Assembly (NCBI RefSeq): GCF_000203795.2
Contig: NW_006281116.1
Span: 389,195-453,194, forward strand
From: Batrachochytrium dendrobatidis JAM81
Lineage: Eukaryota > Chytridiomycota > Chytridiomycetes > Rhizophydiales
Direction of reading: 5' to 3'
Length of the DNA stretch: 64,000 nt
Shown: in pieces, positions 35,638 through 45,724 of the stretch
Layout: every line of letters starts with the position of its first letter
How positions within the stretch are numbered: the first letter of the stretch is position 1
Notes under the pieces: model-generated
What the model saw: the letters and a program-made list of their open reading frames with translations, nothing else
What the model was told of the DNA's origin: nothing
Database searches by the model: none
Made by a program: the position numbers and the translations under genes

Positions 35638-38538
35638 TTAACGGGCTGGTGGGAGAGACATTAGCTTGAGCAGTTGAGAATTGATTTCATACATGCGTGA
35701 AATAGCCTCCTGTTTCAACGGCTTATAATCACTTTCGGCTATTTTGGATGCAATATCTAATCATTTACAAAATAAGACTCGAGTTTGAATTTACATATTG
35801 CTTTCAAATTACAAACTTACAGTCCTTGAGTCCAAACGTAATGCCTTCATGATGACGCAATCTCTGCTCCAGTGCACCAAGTTGAGTATATGTCTCGTTC
35901 TCATTAAGTTGTGCTTTTTTTGCCTCGTATCGAGTTGTAAGAGCTTGAATAGTCCCTCGAAGCATATCGCGCCTATACTGCAGATCCTCTCGCTCCGCTG
36001 TATTGCGCTGTATAAAATAATTCAAAAGGATGGCAGAATGTTGAACATGCTGGACTATTTGACAATATCAATAGCAGGACTTACCGCTCTAGAAATTTCT
36101 GCTTCGCGCTTAATAGACTCTACACTGCCAATTCTAGCCATTTCGTCTGTCATGGTTTGGATCTTTTCTCGAAGGTGTTTGAGTTCGGCATTGAGTTTGG
36201 TTTCCAACTGCCCTACTTTTTCGAGATCCTGTATTCTTCGATCACGCTCTGCCATGACATTACATATGTGCATGTTTGATCCAAGAAAATAGAAATCAGT
36301 ATCTTGAAATGTACTACAGCAACTCTATGGGCCAAGCATTACTTACCAATCACCAAGGCATCTGCAGTATTTTCAGAATTTTGCATTTCTTTTTCTTTAA
36401 ATTCCAAATCTCCTTGAAGTCCTTTAAAGCCATCCGCATTAGGAAGGTTGGACATGTCTTTTTTGGAAAGTGTCTATTGAAACCCTGATTAAACGTGTGC
36501 CATTTCAATTCTAAAACAACTTTCAACTAACCCACCTTGATGTTCTTCAAAAGCGTAACAATGGTAGCTTCAGCATCTTGGGCTTTTTCAACACATTTGT
36601 GTCGCTTTTCATCAAAACTATCCAAAAACAATTGCATCTCTCGGTCACGTTTTAAAAGTTCCTCGTATTTTGCATTTCGTTCTTCTGAATCATTGCAATA
36701 TCAATAAAAACAGCACGATACAGTAATCAGTGTCAGGTTATCATGACCCAACATATACATGCAAATAAAGGTTGATCAAATACCATGTGCTGGATCAAGT
36801 TCCGCATCAGCTTGTAATATTTGATCACGAAGTTTGTGAACTTGGTCATCCAGTTCTAAAATTTTGCGATCCATCCCAGATGTCTCGAGATTGTCTTCAC
36901 GAACTTGCTCTAGCAGCCGAGCTTTTTCCTGTGGTCCAGACTCTTTATCGGCCATTCTAAGCGACTCTTCCAAATCCCGTTTTCTATCGCGTGCTTCATT
37001 GAGACGTTCGTGAAGTGAAACGGCTTTTTGCTTGATTGGGTCCATTTCAAGCTCCTACATTGATGGATAGTTGTATATGCATTGCGATTTCAAATCAATG
37101 CTACTATGCAAGTTTTGAAATAAAGCCAAATGAAGATAATATAAAAATGATGTTCCTACCAATTGAAGTTTTTGAACACGATGAGTTTGTTGTTCAATGT
37201 CTGTCTGAACCGACTCAATGTTGGTGAGGAATTTGACATTCTCATTCTTGAGTTTGTTATATTCAAGCCGTTTTACTGGATCCTGTATAGTTTGAAATTT
37301 GATTTACATTTAGATTCTTGATCAATCCATTATAAAAAGGGAAATGACATACTAGAGTATTGATCTGATCTTCTGCTTTTTGTTGCTCTTCTGCTATTTG
37401 ATTCTCGATATCTCGGATAGAACTCTCGTGTCTATTGATGGATTCACAGGATGATGCTCGAATTGTTTAGTATACCTCTATGTTTCTATCCATCAAGTCA
37501 AATAACTCAACTGTTGCCGCTGCATAAATATTTCATCCAAAACTTGCAACTCGCGTTGGTTTTTAGCTTGTAGTTGATGGTATTGATGCTCAAGTTCTTC
37601 TAAATCTGTATCTGTATGAAGTTTGTCTACCAACGTGTTTAAATCGCCTAATTTCCCTTGAACCTCCTTGAGTTCTTCCGCAAGTGAATCGGCCCTAGCA
37701 TGACAAACAGTTGATTACGACGATTCAAGCTCAAACATGGTGGTAGACACACTTACCGCTTTTCAAATGTGGCGTAGTTGCTATTTTCTTTGGTGGCCGT
37801 ATCTGCTTCGGAGGCTATACGATAGATCTCTTGGGTGAGAAGATTCATTTTTTGACGAAGTTCGGTTTGGAAAAATGTTACATCTTGTACCATCCGGCCT
37901 TGACCTTGAGGTTTACCGCGTACACCTGCCAAACCCTGTTGTGTTGTAGGTCTATCAACGACATTAACTCCTAGATGGTGTACAAAACAGTGAGTTTTGG
38001 TATAGGTTGAATGAATGCGATCAAAATCACTCACGAGCAGCAGTTCCTGGTCGTGTCTGTGGGTTTCTATTCACTGTTGCAGGAGGCTGTTGAATCCCAA
38101 TAACAAATCATAAATACCCAGTGATGTTAAAGTTGGGTTGCTGTTTAAAGTCGGGCAATCCAAAAACTCACCACGACACCTTGAAATTTCGATATTCAAA
38201 TGCATTATTAGTCTATTGCCATGGGAAAAAACACTTGAACAATGCATGGTCATATTTGAAATAATTCATGATGCTTGCCTGTTCTAGGTGGTGCAGCTTG
38301 CCATGGTTGAGCTGGGGGTCTTCCCCAAGCTAGACACAATAGATTAGTTTTGCAAGTCAATAACCATTTTATATCCAGATATATCAAACCTTACATGATG
38401 AAGTCCCAACACGGCTTCCAGGACGGTTTGCTAGAGAACCAGTAGGTGGGCGACCTAGAATGCACTAACCCATTAAGTATTTTTCGTGTCCCTGTATAGA
38501 TGAAAATAGCTGCAATATTGAATCAACCTACCGTACAT
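35638..38538 (-). CDS. IFT74: Intraflagellar transport protein 74 (IFT-B core)
   Basis: Coiled-coil subunit of the IFT-B complex; with IFT81 it carries tubulin and other cargo along the axoneme during flagellum assembly. Ten or more exons run down the minus strand. The basic, Gly/Arg/Pro-rich N-terminus reads MYGRPPTGSLANRPGSRVG and RPTTQQGLAGVRGKPQG, as in IFT74. A long coiled coil follows (FFQTELRQKMNLLTQEIYRI, LHTDTDLEELEHQYHQLQAK, DPVKRLEYNKLKNENVKFL, LERLNEA-type heptads, DREMQLFLDSFDEKRHKC). The last exon ends KLMSLPPAR. The first coding exon is only 7 nt (38532-38538, ATGTACG), joined to the next as GGT. The gene marks a flagellated organism. Internal exon borders are approximate. Confidence 0.9.
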
Positions 38539-39018
38539 ACTATCTGTTTAACTAATGACAAGGAGTAAAAGCACGAAATTGAACAGCAAATCACGTAGCT
38601 GATATAAACTGTTGGTTTGTGTAGGAATGATAGTTGGTTATCTTGGAGTGTTTAGTAAAATAGACAAAATCGAGTTTTTGGTATCGCTGGTTAAAAACAA
38701 CAAACTTTAATGTTTTGCACTGTACAAACATTCAACATGCATAGCCGTTATTGTACTACTGATTGAAATGTTTGAGCTCGCTTTATAGTAATTACTACTC
38801 GTTTTATTATATAGAAACTAGACTCGATATTCATCACATCAGTAGACTAAACCAACAGTTCATGTTTGATATTACTAGCCAGCGTAAATACAATTAATAT
38901 GCAATATAACCTAAAGCATATTTATTAGTTTATAAAATGGAAAACGATATCAAAATAGTTCCAAAAATATAACGAATGCCAAATCAAAACTGTAGCCAAT
39001 TAGACTAGTTTAATAAGC
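38539..39018. other. Intergenic region between IFT74 and the TAF3-like gene
   Basis: AT-rich with no coding signal on either strand. It contains the IFT74 promoter and the 3' flank of the PHD gene. Confidence 0.4.
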
Positions 39019-41463
39019 TTATTCAGGATGGCGAGGACATCGCCATTGGGATACTTCGGCATACACGTTTACGCAACGCCCATGAAACCAGTGACTGCAT
39101 ATATCACAAGCAATCATAAATGTACCATCATCAATCGTAGGGATACTACAGATGCAATTGATTACTTCTTCGTCATCATCGTGCTCTCCGTTAGATATTG
39201 GATGAGAAGGAATCATGGATGGTGTCAGCAAAGCAGAATTGGTAATAGCGTGAGAGGATGCATGTGAAGAAACAGCCGAGGGAGTTGAAGTCGCTGCAGT
39301 AGCAGATGAAGAGGGTTTGGGTGTAGCAATGCTGAACTTCAACTTTAATTTGTGCGGAGATGTGTTGGATTTGGATTTAGGCTCGGACAATGGTTGTATA
39401 GCTGAACTAAAGGTAGATGCTGTTGTAGCAGGCACGATCTCTGCTGGCTTAGATATAGAAACACCCGCAGCAATCGGTTGGGGTGATTTTGAAGCAGATG
39501 TTTGAGGTTGTGGTTTGGATGATAAAGCAAACGGTTTAAGTTTAATAGTAGGTCTTGCTATAGGCTGAGCCACTTCTGTTTTGGTCAAAGTTTCTGAAGA
39601 TGGCATAGCTGCGACAAAAGGGACTTTGGCTATTGGAGCATGAGTGGCAGATGCTAGAGTAGTCACTGGAGCAGTTTCCGATGGATTAGAGAAAACGGGA
39701 GTTTGGGTTGGCTTAAAAGAAATCTTTCTAATTTGAGGATTGGAAACGGATGGTGTAGCTGTTTCAGTATATGGTGTAATGGAAGTTGACTCGGATGCAG
39801 ATATGGCTGATGCTGAATGCTTTTCCGTTGAAGTGGTGATGGGTTTTGTTAGTGAAGATAGGGATAGGCGAATATGTTGCGTAGAGGGTATAGAAACAGG
39901 TGTTGGAGTGGTCGCAATTGTAGATGCGGATGATTTGACAAAGATCGGCTTGGACGTTGGAGTGGACACAGGTGCTGGAGTTGGCATCATTGTCAAAACA
40001 GTCTTTAGTTTAACAGGAGGATGAGAAGCAGATGGTAAAGTGTGGCTAGTCGCGATGGGAGCGGATACTGTTGAAGCTGTCGAGGTTTCTACTTTTTTAC
40101 TATGCATTTCGTGGCGAGTACGCACATCGTGCATCTCTTCAATTGGTGGCAAGATGTGGATTTCATCTGGAATTTTTTCACAACCCAAAACAGTAAACAT
40201 GTTGGGTAGCATCATCAAAAAAAGATCATCCATAAGGCTTCGTGTATAGGGCAGCATACTATCTCGAAAGGAAGAAATACCAACAATTTGACGACGACCC
40301 AAATACTGAACCATGTCTCGGTTGGAAATAACAGAATTTGGAGGTTTCCAGATATGTAAGCCCTTTACTATATGTGAGAGTAGCTCAATGGATCGTTTGA
40401 CAGGATTTGATTTAGTAGGCTTTGTCTGGGCTAACTTGATGGACTGTTGAGAAAACCGAGTTACTTGCCGACCAGATTTGGATAGCTTAGACTCTAAAAA
40501 ACTGACTGGATATAAATATGGATTTGCAGTTTTACCACGACCTTCGTCGCCATCTACTCCATGGTCGTCGTCCAAATCCATCATGATGTTATCAATGTCG
40601 TTACCCCATGAAGGAACCTCGGCTTCAGTACGAGACAATGCCAATGCAAAATTATGATCTGTCAAGCAAGGTGGAAACAGATCGACTGGCTTGACATTAA
40701 AATTGGATCCTATATCTGATGAATCATCAATGTCCATATCGTGTTCGTCTGAATTCACTTGAGATGCTGAATCTTCAAACATCTTGTATGGATCTAGGAA
40801 TAGCAGCAACATCACAACCATTAGTAATTCGTATCATCAAATGAGAAACATGTATACTATGAATAACGTACCTAAAGGAAATGGACCTGGAGCCATTCTA
40901 GGAAACCCCAAGGCAGGAGGACCTTTATCTTCCAATTGCTGTTGTGCAGTAGTATTTTCTCCTTCACCCAATGTAGCAATATTTCTAGAAGCCAATGTAT
41001 TGTTTAAACCATTCAATACAACTGGATTGTCCACCAAACCCTGAGTTATATGTGTATCTTTTTTTACAGCACTTTCCACTGGTAGCGATTCTACAAGAGC
41101 AGGAGTAATGGATGCAGTGGCATTGACGGATGTGGCAGCTCGAGCAGCAGCAACAGCGACAGCTTTAAGCCGTCTTTCCATGGCTCTGTCGTTTTGCTGC
41201 TTCCATTCCTTGATATAGTCTCTCAATTCAAAGATATTGACTTCTGCATCGTCACAACCCTGTATCAGATCCATTAAACAAGCAGATGTGCGTCGGTCTT
41301 GTGCAGCAGCTTCCTGTACACTACGAGCAAGCAGCTCAATGTGAAAACTGGTTACATCAACAACTACATCATGAGCAGTACCGGATATGCGATCCACACC
41401 ATGAATACGAAGTAACTGAGCAATAGCAATGCGCTGCAGATCTATAGCAAAGCGAGCAGTCAT
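39019..41463 (-). CDS. TAF3: TAF3-like TFIID subunit: histone fold plus C-terminal PHD finger
   Basis: Two exons (41463-40872 and 40793-39019) join in frame to 788 residues. Residues 1-80 form a bromodomain-associated histone fold (IAIAQLLRIHGVDRISGTAH, ELLARSVQEAA, ACLMDLIQGC, VNIFELRDYIKEW), the TAF3/TAF8 type that pairs with TAF10. A long Ser/Thr/Pro-rich linker rich in Ala follows. The last 50 residues are a PHD finger: CICSIPTIDDGTFMIACDIC, WFHGRCV, then WRCPRHPE. DDGTFMIACD and SHWFH fit an aromatic cage for H3K4me3. The final zinc ligand pair is C-x2-H instead of C-x2-C. Histone fold plus PHD is the animal TAF3 plan; yeast Taf3 lacks the finger. Other histone-fold/PHD proteins are possible. 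Confidence 0.78.
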
Positions 41464-41922
41464 TGTAGGCCAGATTCAATTGGTTTCAATCGTTAATGTT
41501 CAATTCGAAATAAAAGATTTCAATTTCAATTGCAATGAAATTCATGTAAAACGCAACACTGAATAGCAAGTCTTTCCATGTCACCAGCAAATCGATTAAA
41601 AAAAGTTGAATTGCTTTTTATTTTCATACTCGCTGAAAGTCTGTTTTAAATTCAAATCTGTCAAGTTTTACTGGAGAATGACTAATACAATCACGTTGAA
41701 ATGTTCAACTGCTTTCATGCTGGAATTGTGCCAATTTATTCCGAAATTGTGTCATGAAAAACTACAATCTGCAAATAAAACTTGTTGATAATGGGTTGAA
41801 TGCTACAGATACAACTTTATTTTGTCAATGGAATCATTTTCAAAATTTGAATTTGAACTTTGGCAATGTCACCAGATTAATCTGACATTCAAGTTTAACA
41901 AATAATATTCATTTAAAAACAA
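41464..41922. other. Intergenic region between the TAF3-like and protease genes
   Basis: No gene. AAATTCATGTAAAACGCAACAC near 41549 weakly resembles an element terminus like those at 26922, without a partner. Confidence 0.35.
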
Positions 41923-43985
41923 TCAAATCCATGACAGTATAAACCGAGTCCATGTAATCATCATCAATAGCCCAGTCCAATACTGTCGTGTAGATGCACT
42001 ACCCGATTTTGATTGCTTGGCTGTCATACCTGAACCTGTATGTTCAATTCGGATTTTTGGGATTGGGTTATTTCCTACAGGTGTAGCCAGTCCAATTCTC
42101 TTTGCATTATAGTCAAAACAAGTATAGAAATGTCGTAAAAAACTAGCACCAATGATTGCTGGTGGAACTGTGACTGTTCTATTCAATTCGCCTGTATCCA
42201 CCGCGCCATTATTATTCCGAGTGAATATAGATATGCACTGGTTTTGTACAATAAGAATTTGCTTATCCCATGTGAGTGTATGCGTTACTCCCTCGATAAA
42301 ACTAATCGTTAGTGTCGGGAGATTGGATACGCTTCTACAATCAAGTATGTAGGTTCCTGTATTGTTTTGATCTATACCACCCATAATAGAGTTTAAAGGG
42401 TCAAAGATGACTTGAGGAAGAATGACAAAAGTTGTTCCTGTATCGCTTATCAGGTTAATTATAAATAATGCATTCGTGTGTTAGTTTAATTTGACTTGTA
42501 TGGCTAAAATTTTGAGTCGAGATTTGATCATCTGCATGATCAAGACTGCATTCATGTCATAGTTCACTTACAAAATGGCAGACAAGTTTTGGACTTTCAG
42601 AAAACTATCCATGATTCGCATATTGTCTCCAATAAAGATTCCCTTGAATGGAACTATCCACCGCGTCAAATCTGGTATAGTTGGTATCCTACACAATCAA
42701 TATTATACAACACTAAAGTAAGACGAGACGTTTAAAAATCATGATTCAATGTAATTTAAATCTAGACATACCATGCAATACTACCAGAATACAAGTCGGA
42801 ATTCAGACCACCAAACGTGATGATACCTGCACCTCGAGACACTGCACTTCCAGCAGCCAGTGTTGTTACGCTTCGATTGAACCAGAATCCGACTTGTGAG
42901 TTGGGAAGTTGCGCTTGAAGATGTTGAAAGATATTTGAAGGCTCTAAATAATGACAATATAAACAAAAGTAGGTCATTATATGGCTTTATGACCATCTTG
43001 TATATTGAATATAATTTTAACAAGTTTGGGCTACTTACCGTTGAAGGATGCCGGAGCCATTCCAACGATCCCATCTATTGTAGGCAAATTGCCAGGTAAA
43101 TAGATGGATGTTGCCGCACAAAATTTCTGATTGGATATCTGTATACCAGCAAGAATCACCGTATCGCTATACATTTGACAACTGACTTTTGATCCATCAC
43201 CATATTCGATTTGTTGAGTCTGACTACCTGATGAACTGAATGTTAAACTTGAGAAATCGGGTATTGGGAAAAATAGTTTAATCAAAAGATTAGCATCTAC
43301 TACGATGGTATGCGTAGACATCGAGTCAAAACATTCAGACATCATATCTACCTGGCTGATGAGTTGAACTGTGGTAATCCAGAACATGTTATTGCATTAG
43401 TGCATTCTGAGCTTCGAACCCAAAATAAAGAACTTCCTGTATCACTGAGACTATGCACATTAATAGCAAATAGACATCATGGTCATCAGTTTACATTGAC
43501 TTACAATTGAAATAAAAAGCTCTGTGATGGAGTTCCAATCTGCACAATGCCAATAAGCTATCGACAGTTTCAATAATAGAATAGATAAACGCGGTAAGTT
43601 GATTCATTTTTGATTTTTAATTGAGAATCTGCACATTTTCTATATACCGTTTGGGCCATTGCACCTGTGCCTATCGAGACTGGTGAAGATGTATCCATGT
43701 TTGACACAACATTAAATGGCACATTTCTAAGATTAGAAAAGTGCATTAGTAGTGTTACGATAAGTCAAGCAGTATTGTCAATGATATTTGTGAATACCTT
43801 TGTGAAGATGCAGCAGTACGAACCAATTCAGGTGTGCGTGCAAGTTTTTCAAATCCAAGTATTGTTATAGATGGCTTCATCCAAGGGACATGAAATAAAT
43901 TGCGTGCATTAGTCAAGTACGAACACACAAGGATATCCAGTACCCACAAAAGCATTGGACACTTGAGTTTCGATTCAAATTTCAT
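41923..43985 (-). CDS. Secreted pepsin-like aspartyl protease with hydrophobic C-terminus (yapsin-like)
   Basis: A1-family endopeptidase. Eight exons close in frame (43985-43798, 43726-43648, 43557-43505, 43450-43352, 43247-43039, 42943-42772, 42688-42572, 42445-41923) to 479 residues. A signal peptide (PMLLWVLDILVCSYLTNA) is followed by a propeptide (KLARTPELVRTAASSQ). The first catalytic motif is FLSDTGSSLFWV after IGIVQIGTPSQSF. The flap region is IEYGDGSKVSC and the second motif is AIFDTGTTFVILP; both are intact. PAIIGASFLRHFYTCFDYNA and KRIGLA close the domain. A Ser-rich stretch (SKSGSASTRQ) precedes a hydrophobic end (WTGLLMMITWTRFILSWI), suggesting GPI anchoring or a membrane tail. 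Start choice: the ATG at 43985 gives the full signal peptide; a later Met at 43955 would also work. Cell-wall or surface processing is inferred. Confidence 0.92.
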
Positions 43986-44158
43986 TTTGGTTTCAGTAGT
44001 ATAGATGGTCAAGGACTTTTAGAAAAGTAAAGTCGGTTTGCGGCATGAATTGCTCAGATCTGGCATGAATGATTACAGCTTAAATTGTGGTTTGACCAGT
44101 TGCGGCCAATACAGCGAAACTCCGCTTAATAGCTGTAAAACATCACGTGATGGATGCA

Positions 44159-45133
44159 ATGTCAAGACAGCCAAGATTATTGGCAGAGTTGAATACTACT
44201 CATGGAACCATCGGATATGGACACTCTGATATCAACCATAAATGGTATCTTCATACTAATTTCATGTAACTTTGTATATGATTCTATAGCCATGTCTACA
44301 GTTGGTCTAACATGAATATAATTCTAATCTGAAGCTATTGTCAACGCATCACTGGACAAACTAACTATCCATGCTGCAGCAGAATGTGACGATCATCTGG
44401 CACAAGTTTGGGATATGATCGAGGTATTTTATGAAGTGCAGGATACGCACATGTAAGTTTCGATCTAAACAAGTGTCTCTCGAGTACAGATACCGTGCCA
44501 TTAACCCTGTTGATTTTACTCATGTGCTTGGTATATTAGAGATCCAGCTCTCTCCAGTCTGCTCGAGACTGCTAATGCTTTACCCGTCGAATGTTCACAA
44601 CTGCATTGTGAGACATCAGTAAAATTGGCAGACATTAAAGTATATCGACTGTTTTCAAAATGCTGTTGATTGCTATCCAAATCGGGTTAGCTTAAACTAT
44701 TGAATAATAGGTTATATTGGATCGTATTGACTCTCGAATTACACAAGCAAATCGAAGCAGAGACATTATGATGGACAAATGTATAAAATCACTGGATAAA
44801 GAAGGTGTGTCACACTTGTGATCTGACAATGATTGCAATTGACTAGATCTTGTCCATTTACACCAGAATGCATGAGCTCACGAGTGTTTGAACGTTGTAC
44901 AGAAGCGAGATTTGCACATGCTCAAAAGGTGTTGATGGCTAGACTGTGTAAGAAATTGCGTGGAATTCAGCAAGCTAATGGACAGGCCAGACAAGACCAA
45001 TCTCGCAATGAGACAATGCTAACGGTAATGATCATAAGTAGAATACTACTCCAGTGTTACACATACATGGTTCTAACTTGACAATTATCAGTCTTTGATT
45101 TCAGCAAGTCGAATACCAGTAGATCCAAGATAA
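44159..45133 (+). CDS. Small hypothetical protein, model incomplete
   Basis: I do not recognise this gene. A coding-like first exon starts at 44159 (MSRQPRLLAELNTTHGTIGY). Later pieces read EAIVNASLDKLTIHAAAECD and HLAQVWDMIEV (about 44331-44452), DPALSSLLETANALPVEC and LHCETSVKLADIK (about 44541-44639), ILDRIDSRITQANRSRD and KCIKSLDKE (about 44710-44803). Then come CTEARFAHAQKVLMARLCKK and LRGIQQANGQARQDQSRN (about 44847-45024), and after a GTAATG...TTATCAG intron, SLISASRIPVDPR and a stop at 45133. The last three joins work. The first junction does not close in frame with ordinary splice sites, and the fourth needs an unusual donor. The product would be a mostly helical protein of about 230 residues. 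It may instead be decaying. It is divergent from the protease gene at 173 bases. Confidence 0.45.
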
Positions 45134-45415
45134 ACTCGTATTTGTTACAACTATTTTTCAGTATACAAGGACATGTACAATCAAGAGTATTGATATTGAA
45201 ATAAAATAGTGTATTAAAAAGTATCATCAGTTGTCGAGTTTTGGTGTTGATGAGATTGTTTGAAGAGTGAACTGCGTATATCTATAATTGATTCGAATTG
45301 ATGATTGTATTAGCTCAAGTAATTGAAAGCATTCATTTGATTTTCAGATATTCCTATAATATAATTTTACTATAGAGTAGTAATTTAATGATACAGACTT
45401 TTTCAAAAACAAGAG

Positions 45416-45488
45416 CGGTCACTGGTCTAAGGGTTATGATTCTCGCTTAGGGTGCGAGGGGTTCCCGGTTCGAGTCCGGGGTGACCCC
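45416..45488 (+). tRNA. tRNA-Pro (anticodon AGG)
   Basis: A 73-nt cloverleaf without intron. The anticodon stem CTCGC/GCGAG encloses the loop TTAGGGT, giving AGG. The D arm begins TGGTCTAAGGGTTATGA and the T arm is CCCGG TTCGAGT CCGGG. Acceptor bases GGTCAC pair with GTGACC, but the outermost pair would be C1:C72, a mismatch, where eukaryotic tRNA-Pro normally has G1:C72. The discriminator is C, as in other fungal tRNA-Pro. A TTTTTTT terminator lies about 10 bases downstream. The mismatch makes functionality slightly uncertain. Confidence 0.93.
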
Positions 45489-45589
45489 ACTCTTAATTTT
45501 TTTGTGAAATGAACAAAACTCGACTATTTTGAATCCGATTCTACACATGGATTGACAACTGCGACTGTCTTGTATAGAAATACTCGACA

Positions 45590-45640
45590 TATTTATTCCG
45601 AGTCGATCAATACTTGAATGGACGTGAATACGGCAGTGAT
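45590..45640. repeat. Fragment of the CCGTATTCACGT element family upstream of MMS19
   Basis: GGACGTGAATACGGCAGTG (45620-45638) is the inverted terminus of the small elements at 26922 and 25242, and the preceding CGATCAATACTTGAATG resembles the interior next to the right end at 27963. No left partner is found, so this is a truncated or degenerate copy close to the MMS19 start codon. Confidence 0.45.
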
Positions 45641-45724
45641 AATGCTCGAGTTTGTCCACGTGTTGATTGCCTGCAGTAATTCGCAAAATAATTCAACTTT
45701 CTATACAAAAGAGCAACTGGATTC

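Noticed and set aside
43253..43351. In-frame reading of the protease through this stretch, replacing the first catalytic motif by VVDAN
   Set aside because: CAG followed by GTAGAT is a donor. Splicing to 43247 restores DTGS...NSSARSLTFSSS in frame, so this stretch is intron and the protease is not a pseudoenzyme.
44331..44803. Assignment of the unknown gene to PRC1/Ase1 because of a VWDMI segment
   Set aside because: Only a few residues match and the following exons do not resemble MAP65-family sequence.
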